Shown: positions 1-5,355 of the stretch, piece after piece
Layout of the letters: each line of letters opens with the position of its first letter
Numbering within the stretch: position 1 is the stretch's first letter
Source: an uncultured cyanobacterium
GTDB lineage: Bacteria; Cyanobacteriota; Cyanobacteriia; Phormidesmidales; Phormidesmidaceae
DNA length: 5,355 bases
Direction: 5' to 3'
Assembly (NCBI GenBank): GCA_938029995.1
Contig: CALHGI010000726.1
Coordinates: 1 to 5,355 of the forward strand
Program-made: the position numbers and the translations under genes
The notes under the pieces: model-generated
What the model saw: only the letters and a program-made list of their open reading frames with translations
Databases searched by the model: none
Told to the model about the DNA's origin: nothing

Positions 1-61
1 AGGCCGTTCGCCAAGCGGGACAATAGGGTATGACATTAGCACCACCATTGACTCAAGAAGT

Positions 62-113
62 AGCCCAGGTGCAAACACCGCTGCCCATCTGCACCCGGGC
101 TCTTACTTTTGTT
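62..113 (+). terminator. Terminator-like hairpin with T-rich tail
   Basis: Positions 62-73 and 90-101 form an inverted repeat in which 11 of 12 positions pair. The single exception is an A-C mismatch (67 against 96), and the loop is 16 bases. The stem is GC-rich and is followed by a T-rich stretch at 103-113 (TTACTTTTGTT). This fits an intrinsic terminator for a gene ending at the left edge on the plus strand. The tail is interrupted by other bases and the loop is larger than in textbook terminators, so it could instead be an RNA structure or an operator-like palindrome. The hairpin itself is read directly from the sequence; its role is inferred. Confidence 0.45.
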
Positions 114-290
114 CAGTCACCTAATCGTCTAAAGCTTATTATTCTTCTGCTCTGCTCAAAGTTGCTAGACGAATCAGCACAAATCCTGAATGGGTGCAAT
201 AACTATCGACCTGGAAAGAGTCCAGCTATGAATCAGCTGTGCAGAAAATACCCCTTGGTCTATACATAAATTCCATTTAATCAATAATTC

Positions 291-320
291 TTGACATCAT
301 CAACGGAAACTAATTTTTTA
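291..320 (+). promoter_or_regulatory. Possible promoter: perfect -35 with weak -10
   Basis: TTGACA at 291-296 matches the sigma-70 -35 consensus exactly and lies 73 bases before the start codon of the hybrid kinase gene. No good -10 follows at 16-18 bases. The nearest candidates are TAATTT at 311-316 (14-base spacer, short) and the T-run ending at 320. Cyanobacterial promoters often depart from the consensus in one element, so this is a reasonable but unproven promoter for the operon. No second promoter is evident in the 57-base gap before the next gene. Confidence 0.3.
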
Positions 321-361
321 GCAGCCTATCGGGAATTATGGGCATTGAGGATGTGTATTTC

Positions 362-368
362 GAGGTGA
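362..368 (+). promoter_or_regulatory. Ribosome binding site of the hybrid phytochrome kinase
   Basis: GAGG at 362-365 (within GAGGTGA) lies four bases before the ATG at 370, slightly closer than usual. An in-frame TGA at 346-348 with no ATG, GTG or TTG codon between it and 370 makes 370 the first possible start, so the start does not depend on this site. Confidence 0.6.
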
Positions 369-369
369 A

Positions 370-3300
370 ATGGCTAACTTTAATCAACAAGCCCTACTCA
401 ATCGAATTACCAATCGCATCCGTCAATCTTTAGAACTACAAGAAATCTTGAATGCGACCGTTGAGGAAGTTAGGTCATTTCTGGACACCGATCGCGTCAA
501 AATTTATAAATTCTTACCAGACGATCATGGTTTGGTTATTGCTGAAGCCTTGGTGCCAGAGAACCTTCCTCCACTTCTGGGTCTCAATTTTCCGGCTGAC
601 GATATTCCCATCTACGCCCGAGAGCTCTTTCTCCAAGAAGGCCAGCGTAGTATTGTCGATTTAAATAAACAACAAATTGGCATCAGTCCCCTCCATCCTA
701 TAAATCGTAAACAGCCTAAAAGTGCACAAGATCAGGCTGAAAAGGAGCAGCCTGTGGACATGCCAGCTAATTTCAACCAAGAGATTGACTATCGCCCCCT
801 TGATCCATGTCACTTTGAGTATCTCAAAAGCATGGGCGTAACATCCTCTATTGTTGTTCCCATCATTGTCAAAGGTACAGCATCTCACCATAAGACATCT
901 CCACCATCCCTTCAATCAGATAGCTACCTATGGGGTCTACTGGTGTCGCACCATGCTAAAGCACGAGAAGTCGGTGGGAATGAGTTGTTGTTTCTTCAGC
1001 AAGTAGTTGATCAAGTGGAGATCGCCATTACTCAATCGATTCTACTCGAACATTTTCGAGAAGCCGCCCAGCGAAAAAATGATATCAACCGAATTTTTAG
1101 TCTGATCCAAACCACAACGTCCATAGATTTAGAAGTTACCTTAGAGGAAGTCGTCAAATTATTTCAGGGGTCAGGGGGCCGCATATATCTGCCGAAACAG
1201 ACGTCCGCAGAAACAACTATGCCAATCTCACAGACGTCTACGGAACTCTATATTTATGGTAAGCAACCAGAGAGTTTGGCCGAAGATGAAAAACGGAATA
1301 TCGAAGAAAACTTACTCTGGCAAAAGTTCTTAACGTCGGTGATACCATCATACCCTGGCGAAGTGACTGATCAAACGCAACCTGGGACCGCACCAGAAGC
1401 TGATGCAGGACAGACTCCTGAAAAATCGCCCCAAGCTTGGTCTGTCCCCTGGATGCGTGCTGTCTATGCCTTGAATAATCCTGAAACAGTAGATAGCTCA
1501 CCAGTTCCCATATGGGGCATTTCAGATATTTACCAAGAACCCCTATTTCGATCCCTTACGCCAGCCTTTCAATCAACGAGCATTCGTGGGGTTCTCATTA
1601 TGCCCCTCCATTTAGGTCAACGGGTGATTGGTTGTCTCACCATCTTTCGAGATGAGGATGATCAAGAACTAATTTGGGCTGGGGAATGCACCCCAGACAA
1701 ACGACAAATGGCTCCTCGTCAGTCTTTTGAAGCATGGCGACAAATTAAAATGGCCCAAGTGCAGTCTTGGACCGATGCAGACATTCGTTTTGGTCAGGCA
1801 ATTGCTGAGAGGCTGGCCACAGTAATCAAACAAAATCGCCTTTATAAACAAGTTACGGTATTAAACAGGAAACTAGAAACTCAAGTCCATGCTCGCACCA
1901 AAGAATTAGAATATACAACAACAATAGCCCAACAACAGCAAGCATTGGCCACTATCCTGGGCAAGCTACAAACGGCTTCAGATGTCAAAAGTATTTTTCA
2001 AACAACCACCCACGAAGTTCAGCAATTATTAAATGTAGAAAGTGTTTCTGTCTATAAATTTGATGAGGATTGGGGAGGTGCGTATATCCCCTCCTTTGGA
2101 TGTGTGGCTCCTGATTGGTCTTCTGCAGAATTATCTCAGCAGCCCATTTGGACAGATAGCCACCTTCAAGAACATCAGGGTGGGCGATTTCGGGAGCATC
2201 AAACATCTGTCGTTAATGATATTTATACAGCCGACCTATCTGATTGTCACCTTGAGGCCTTAAAGAGTTATAAGATTCGCGCATTTCTGATTGCCCCTCT
2301 TTTTGTTGGCAAACAACTGTGGGGGCTACTGAGTATGTATCAACATTCAGCCCCTCGAACATGGGAAAGTTTAGATATCAGCTTTGTGACCCAAGTTGCA
2401 GCCCATCTAGGTTCAGCTCTACAGCAAAATGAATTATTAACCCTCGCGCAACAACAGGCTAAACAGCTTCCTGTCGTTATTGATCAACAACAAACCATGG
2501 CAGGGGTGATCGGAAAAATCCGTGAATCTCTCGATTTAAAAAAGATTTTCACGGCCACGACCCAAGAGGTGCGCCGCATACTGGCGGCTGACCGTGTTGG
2601 GATTTTTCAATTCCATCCTAATACTGGTTGGAGTTCAGGCGAGTTGGTGTCAGAAGATGTAGACAGTGCTTATCCCTCAGCCCTAGCGGCTAAAGTAGAC
2701 GACCATTGTTTTGGCAAAGATTATGCTATCGATTACCAGGCTGGAAAGATTCAAGCGGTTGCCGATATTTATGCAGCAAACCTTCAGCCTTGTCATGTCG
2801 GTGTTCTCTCGCAATTTCAGGTAAGGGCCAATCTGATCATCCCATTACGCCAAAATGAATCTCTGTGGGGGTTATTGTGTGTTCACCAATGTTCAGGCCC
2901 TCGCCAATGGCAGCCATGGGAAATTGATTTTACTAAACAAATTGCCACTCATCTGAGCGTTGGCCTACAGCAAACTGAATTACTCCATCAATCAGAAGTC
3001 GCCAAGCAAGAAGCGGATGCGGCAAACCAGGCTAAAAGTGAGTTTTTGGCCACCATGAGTCATGAATTGCGCACGCCGTTAAATGCCATCCTGGGGCTAT
3101 CTGAAGCGCTAAAGACCGACGTTTTTGGGGTGCTGACGGAACATCAAAAAAAGTCCATCACGACGATTGAAGACAGTGGTCGGCACTTGTTAGACCTAAT
3201 TACCGATATTTTAGACTTAGCGAAAGTTGAATCAGGGAAACTCGTGCTTAATGTGGCACCAGTAGTATTTCTAGACTTGTGTAACTCTTGCATCCACTTT

Positions 3301-4269
3301 GTCCAGCCCCTGGCTAATGCCAAAAGTATTCAGCTGGTGTTTGAGGTTACTCCCTATGACCATCTGATTGAAGTTGATGCGCTTCGAATTCGCCAGCTCC
3401 TGATCAACTTGTTGAATAATGCCGTTAAGTTTACGCCCAAACATGGCCAGGTAACACTGTGGGCCAACGTCAATGAAAAGACCCAAATGCTTGAGTTTCA
3501 AGTGCGTGATACCGGCATTGGCATTACTGAAGAAGATGTTCCGAAAGTATTTAAAGCATTTGTTCAAATCGATAGTCGTCTCAATCGCCAATATTCTGGC
3601 ACAGGCCTTGGCCTAGCGTTAGTCAAACGTTTGGTCGAGGCCCATCAAGGTCAGATTGAATTGGAGAGTATTCCTGGCGAAGGTAGTTGTTTTAAGGTGA
3701 CATTGCCTTACCAATCGCGTTCAGACGTATCCCCTACTAAAACACATAAGCTTGATTCTTCTAATAAACACGAATCCGACAAGGCCAAGAATGAGTCAGA
3801 TGGCCCTCCAGAAATACCCCAAATATTAGAAAAGGTACTCCCCACAGAGCCATCAAATATGTCCCCTGTCGCCAATTTAGACAGGAAGGGACATTTGATT
3901 TTACTGGCAGAAGATAATCCCAGTAATGTGGAGATGTTTATGGCTTTTCTAATTCACCAAAGTCATCAAGTGATTATTGCTAAAAATGGCCAGGAGGCAA
4001 TTGATCTGACCTATGCCTATAAGCCTGACATTATCTTAATGGACATTCACATGCCGGTTGTGGATGGGTTTGAAGCAATCAAAAAAATCCGTACCATGCC
4101 CTTAATTGGGAATACTCCCATCATTGCCTTAACAGCATTAGCCATGCCTAGTGATCATGAGCAATGTTTAGCGGTTGGTGCCAATAGTTATTTATCTAAA
4201 CCCGTAGGATTAAAAGAATTAGATGAAGCCATTAAACAAATTTTAAATCCTTCAACTAATTCTCAGTAA
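370..4269 (+). CDS. Knotless phytochrome / multi-cyanobacteriochrome hybrid histidine kinase (GAF-PHY-GAF-GAF-HisKA-HATPase-REC)
   Basis: A 1299-residue, probably cytosolic light-sensing hybrid kinase with no signal peptide or membrane segment. Domains in order: phytochrome GAF (~22-225, C147/H148); PHY (~235-490, PRxSF tongue motif 449-453); coiled linker (~495-530); cyanobacteriochrome GAF (~538-690, C626/H627); second cyanobacteriochrome GAF (~720-872, C808/H809 plus DXCF C780); HisKA with H898 in SHELRTPL; HATPase with N-box N1013/N1017, D1047-x-G-x-G and GTGLGL (1077-1082); charged linker (~1116-1175); REC with E1181/D1182, phosphoacceptor D1225, T1255 and K1277. There is no N-terminal PAS domain, so it is the knotless (Cph2/All2699) type rather than the Cph1 type. 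All kinase and receiver catalytic residues are present, so it should autophosphorylate on H898 and pass phosphate to D1225 or another receiver. The ATG at 370 is the only start after an in-frame stop at 346. A REC-kinase gene follows 57 bases downstream, suggesting an operon. Architecture is certain from motifs; photochemistry is inferred from family residues. Confidence 0.95.
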   Translation: MANFNQQALLNRITNRIRQSLELQEILNATVEEVRSFLDTDRVKIYKFLPDDHGLVIAEALVPENLPPLLGLNFPADDIPIYARELFLQEGQRSIVDLNKQQIGISPLHPINRKQPKSAQDQAEKEQPVDMPANFNQEIDYRPLDPCHFEYLKSMGVTSSIVVPIIVKGTASHHKTSPPSLQSDSYLWGLLVSHHAKAREVGGNELLFLQQVVDQVEIAITQSILLEHFREAAQRKNDINRIFSLIQTTTSIDLEVTLEEVVKLFQGSGGRIYLPKQTSAETTMPISQTSTELYIYGKQPESLAEDEKRNIEENLLWQKFLTSVIPSYPGEVTDQTQPGTAPEADAGQTPEKSPQAWSVPWMRAVYALNNPETVDSSPVPIWGISDIYQEPLFRSLTPAFQSTSIRGVLIMPLHLGQRVIGCLTIFRDEDDQELIWAGECTPDKRQMAPRQSFEAWRQIKMAQVQSWTDADIRFGQAIAERLATVIKQNRLYKQVTVLNRKLETQVHARTKELEYTTTIAQQQQALATILGKLQTASDVKSIFQTTTHEVQQLLNVESVSVYKFDEDWGGAYIPSFGCVAPDWSSAELSQQPIWTDSHLQEHQGGRFREHQTSVVNDIYTADLSDCHLEALKSYKIRAFLIAPLFVGKQLWGLLSMYQHSAPRTWESLDISFVTQVAAHLGSALQQNELLTLAQQQAKQLPVVIDQQQTMAGVIGKIRESLDLKKIFTATTQEVRRILAADRVGIFQFHPNTGWSSGELVSEDVDSAYPSALAAKVDDHCFGKDYAIDYQAGKIQAVADIYAANLQPCHVGVLSQFQVRANLIIPLRQNESLWGLLCVHQCSGPRQWQPWEIDFTKQIATHLSVGLQQTELLHQSEVAKQEADAANQAKSEFLATMSHELRTPLNAILGLSEALKTDVFGVLTEHQKKSITTIEDSGRHLLDLITDILDLAKVESGKLVLNVAPVVFLDLCNSCIHFVQPLANAKSIQLVFEVTPYDHLIEVDALRIRQLLINLLNNAVKFTPKHGQVTLWANVNEKTQMLEFQVRDTGIGITEEDVPKVFKAFVQIDSRLNRQYSGTGLGLALVKRLVEAHQGQIELESIPGEGSCFKVTLPYQSRSDVSPTKTHKLDSSNKHESDKAKNESDGPPEIPQILEKVLPTEPSNMSPVANLDRKGHLILLAEDNPSNVEMFMAFLIHQSHQVIIAKNGQEAIDLTYAYKPDIILMDIHMPVVDGFEAIKKIRTMPLIGNTPIIALTALAMPSDHEQCLAVGANSYLSKPVGLKELDEAIKQILNPSTNSQ
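433..1839 (+). other. Domain region: knotless phytochrome GAF-PHY photosensory module (residues ~22-490)
   Basis: The GAF has the phytochrome signature DRVxxYxF (41-48), PADDIP (75-80, the PASDIP motif with D78), R142 five residues before C147 as in Cph1 (R254/C259, from memory), C147-H148, Y151, and LWGLLVSHH (187-195). The PHY part shows the tongue WAG (436-438) and PRQSF (449-453), so R450 can make the classical salt bridge to D78. Canonical phytochromes have a PAS domain and knot in front; only about 20 residues precede this GAF, which places it in group II (Cph2-like). A covalent phycocyanobilin at C147 and red/far-red switching are expected from the family. Two insertions in the GAF (~112-138, ~168-185) and one in the PHY (~328-358) lengthen it. 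Confidence 0.88.
1981..2439 (+). other. Domain region: red/green-type cyanobacteriochrome GAF (residues ~538-690)
   Basis: The domain contains C626-H627 in DCHLEAL, then LWGLL (650-654) and the PRTW segment (662-665). W594 and D596 lie 32 and 30 residues before the cysteine and R606 lies 20 before it, within the WTDSHLQ and QGGRFR motifs. As I recall, these are the spacings of Trp289, Asp291, Arg301 and Cys321 in the second GAF of AnPixJ, the prototype of red/green switching domains. No DXCF or other second cysteine of known type is seen. Expected behaviour is a red-absorbing dark state converting to green. The equivalent domain in Nostoc All2699 follows a GAF-PHY pair in the same way. Confidence 0.82.
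2527..2985 (+). other. Domain region: DXCF-type dual-cysteine cyanobacteriochrome GAF (residues ~720-872)
   Basis: The canonical chromophore cysteine is C808 followed by H809 (QPCHVGVL), with [10 protein letters not shown] (816-825) and LWGLLCVHQ (832-840) downstream. A DXCF motif is present as D778-H779-C780-F781. The two cysteines are 28 residues apart, the same spacing I recall for Cys494 and Cys522 of TePixJ, where the second cysteine bonds reversibly to C10 of the bilin and shifts absorption to blue. A blue/green or blue/teal photocycle is therefore expected, possibly with phycoviolobilin. This assigns a potential third chromophore to the protein. The motif is read directly; chromophore binding is inferred. 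Confidence 0.8.
3715..3894 (+). other. Low-complexity charged linker between kinase and receiver (residues ~1116-1175)
   Basis: About 60 residues rich in Ser, Lys, Asp, Glu, Asn and Pro separate the end of the ATPase domain from the REC domain. No domain or His-phosphotransfer motif is recognisable here. It is most likely a flexible tether that lets the receiver reach H898 or leaves the kinase free to phosphorylate other receivers. Confidence 0.7.
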
Positions 4270-4326
4270 CACTTTTTGCTTCCGTTTAAAGATAGCTATT
4301 GAATAAATATAGGCAAAAATAATGGC
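4270..4326 (+). other. Intercistronic gap with inverted repeat over a weak ribosome binding site
   Basis: Only 57 bases separate the two genes and no terminator with a T-run after the stem is present, which supports cotranscription. TTTTTGC (4273-4279) is the exact reverse complement of GCAAAAA (4313-4319), extendable by a G-T and an A-T pair to include the AGG at 4311-4313, the only Shine-Dalgarno-like bases before the next start. An out-of-frame ATG at 4322 opens a three-codon frame (MAW, stop 4331-4333) that overlaps the true start. The loop is 31-33 bases and the stem AT-rich, so any effect on translation is speculative. Confidence 0.4.
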
Positions 4327-5355
4327 ATGGTAAATAACGAATCGGTTCAGAAATCAACTAAATCATCAATTTTAATTATTGACGATCAACCTATTAACTT
4401 TGATGTTATTGAAGCCCTATTAGAACAGGAAAAGTATCAGCTCCATTATGTCGATAATGGGCAAACTGCCATTTCTAGTCTTGATAGATATCAACCGGAT
4501 CTAATTTTACTGGATGTCATGATGCCGGGGATGAGTGGTTTTGATGTCTGTCAGCAAATTAAGGCCATACCCCAATGGTCATCTGTTCCGATCATCATGA
4601 TCACGGCCCTAACAGGCAAACAGGATTTGGCCAAGTGTTTGGCTATTGGTGCTGATGATTTTATCAGCAAGCCCGTTGATAAGCTGGAGTTAAGGTCTAG
4701 GGTCCAAGCCATGCTCCGCATTAGTCATCAACATCAGCACCTTGAACAAACCCTAAAACAACTTAAATCTGCCCAGACACACATTCTTCAAAATGAGAAA
4801 ATGTCTAGTCTAGGGCGGTTGGTCGCAGGTATTGCCCATGAAGTGAATAACCCCATCACCTTTATTAGGGGAAATATCGGGTACATAGAAGAAACCGTCA
4901 ATGGCCTAATGGAAACCATACGGTCTTACCAGAAGAAACCACCAGATATCGGTTACGAACCATGTGACAAACTCAAACTCTTTGATTGGGAGTTTTTGAA
5001 CGACGATTTGCCCCGGGCTTTCCAGTCTATGAAGACTGGTGTTGAGCGTATAGAGACAATTGTATCGAGTCTCATGATGTTCGCCCATCTAAATGAATCT
5101 GGAACAAAGAGTATCGATGTTCATCAAAATCTGGAAAATATTCTATTTCTTTTGGAGAATCGCTTACAGTTAAACAATCAGTCATCCCCCATTCAACTGA
5201 TTAAATCCTATGGTGATATTCCTCCTATTCAGGGATATCCTGCCCTCTTAAATCAGGCATGGATGAATATCTTGAGTAATGCAATTGACGTGTTGGAACC
5301 AAGCTTAGTATCCGATTCGTTTTCTGGGACTGGACACAAATCTCTCCCAGCATGT
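4327..5355 (+). CDS. REC-headed sensor histidine kinase, 3' end beyond window
   Basis: A response-regulator receiver fused in front of a histidine kinase; 343 codons are visible and the frame is open at the right edge. REC (~15-125) has acidic D19/D20, phosphoacceptor D63 in LLDVMMPG, T93 and K115-P116, so it should accept phosphate. A coiled stretch (~125-158) leads to the dimerisation helix with H171 in AGIAHEVNNP, the class common in cyanobacterial REC-kinases. A long insertion between the two helices (~190-225) is followed by VERIETIVSSLMMFAHLNE, then the start of the ATPase domain with N-box N314 and N318. The ATP-lid and G boxes lie beyond the window. The ATG at 4327 is the first start after an in-frame TGA at 4300-4302; the upstream ribosome site is weak (AGG at 4311). 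There is no DNA-binding domain and no membrane segment in the visible part. Lying 57 bases after the hybrid phytochrome kinase, it is a plausible direct phosphotransfer partner, receiving phosphate on D63 and having its own kinase controlled by it. That link is inferred from gene order. Confidence 0.92.
   Translation, partial: MVNNESVQKSTKSSILIIDDQPINFDVIEALLEQEKYQLHYVDNGQTAISSLDRYQPDLILLDVMMPGMSGFDVCQQIKAIPQWSSVPIIMITALTGKQDLAKCLAIGADDFISKPVDKLELRSRVQAMLRISHQHQHLEQTLKQLKSAQTHILQNEKMSSLGRLVAGIAHEVNNPITFIRGNIGYIEETVNGLMETIRSYQKKPPDIGYEPCDKLKLFDWEFLNDDLPRAFQSMKTGVERIETIVSSLMMFAHLNESGTKSIDVHQNLENILFLLENRLQLNNQSSPIQLIKSYGDIPPIQGYPALLNQAWMNILSNAIDVLEPSLVSDSFSGTGHKSLPAC

Larger units (their letters stand above)
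1..369. other. Intergenic leader region upstream of the phytochrome kinase gene
   Basis: No convincing protein gene is seen in these 369 bases. Each forward frame entering from the left edge soon stops: TGA at 31-33, TAG at 24-26, or TAA at 122-124. The upstream gene, if it lies on this strand, therefore ends within the first ~125 bases, but the few visible residues do not identify it. A 79-codon open frame at 30-269 crosses the strong hairpin at 62-101, has no recognisable family and degenerates into composition unlike a protein, so I do not call it. The region also holds a perfect TTGACA at 291-296, a small inverted repeat CAGCT/AGCTG (223-227 and 235-239), and two short open frames (338-433 and 351-368) just before or over the start of the real gene. 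Confidence 0.6.

Noticed and set aside
1..48. Minus-strand open frame leaving the left edge (ATG complements at 34-36 and 46-48)
   Set aside because: Only 12-16 codons are visible and they match nothing I recognise. A divergent gene starting here is possible but unsupported.
30..269. 79-codon open frame beginning with ATG at 30, three bases after an in-frame TAG at 24-26
   Set aside because: It contains the strong hairpin at 62-101, shows no recognisable family or convincing composition, and is short enough to be chance. The closeness to a stop codon hints at coupling but is not sufficient.
661..915. Minus-strand open frame of 84 codons
   Set aside because: It lies wholly inside the phytochrome GAF coding region, which has clear motifs in the forward frame; it is a shadow frame.
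3271..3591. Minus-strand open frame of 106 codons
   Set aside because: It lies opposite the HATPase N-box and DxGxG region of the forward gene, whose catalytic motifs are intact.
3715..3894. Possible HPt domain between kinase and receiver
   Set aside because: The segment is low-complexity and charged, only about 60 residues, with no HPt-like helical His motif.
370..4269. Canonical Cph1-type or bacteriophytochrome assignment
   Set aside because: No PAS domain or figure-of-eight knot precedes the first GAF, and the bilin cysteine is in the GAF domain rather than an N-terminal extension.
1..5355. CRISPR arrays, tRNA or rRNA genes, insertion sequences, HIP1 (GCGATCGC) sites
   Set aside because: None was seen on reading both strands. 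One near-match to HIP1 (CCGATCGC near 489) is not a full site.

Overview
The window comes almost certainly from a cyanobacterium. It carries a knotless (Cph2/All2699-type) phytochrome module fused to two further GAF domains of the cyanobacteriochrome type, a combination known to me only from cyanobacteria, and a REC-first histidine kinase of a kind common in large cyanobacterial genomes. The genus cannot be fixed from the sequence. The size and style of the signalling proteins suggest a signalling-rich lineage such as Acaryochloris or a filamentous form, but that is inference only.

Layout. Positions 1-369 are intergenic. They hold a strong imperfect inverted repeat at 62-101 followed by a T-rich stretch (terminator-like), then a perfect TTGACA at 291-296 upstream of the first gene. 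The gene lying to the left of the window cannot be identified. Positions 370-4269 encode a 1299-residue hybrid sensor kinase: GAF - PHY - GAF - GAF - HisKA - HATPase - REC. After a 57-base gap, a second gene on the same strand starts at 4327 and runs off the right edge with 343 codons visible. It encodes a receiver domain followed by a histidine kinase of the H-E-x-N-N-P class.

How it probably works. The long protein keeps the chromophore Cys-His pair in three separate GAF domains: C147/H148 in the phytochrome GAF, C626/H627 in a red/green-type cyanobacteriochrome GAF, and C808/H809 in a GAF that also has a DXCF second cysteine (C780). If all three bind bilin, one polypeptide could read red/far-red, red/green and blue/green(teal) light and feed all three into one kinase. 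Its own C-terminal REC and the REC of the downstream REC-kinase are the evident phosphoryl acceptors. No HPt domain or DNA-binding output is visible in the window, so the final output is unknown. The main point of interest is this stacked three-photosensor architecture coupled to a second, REC-headed kinase.
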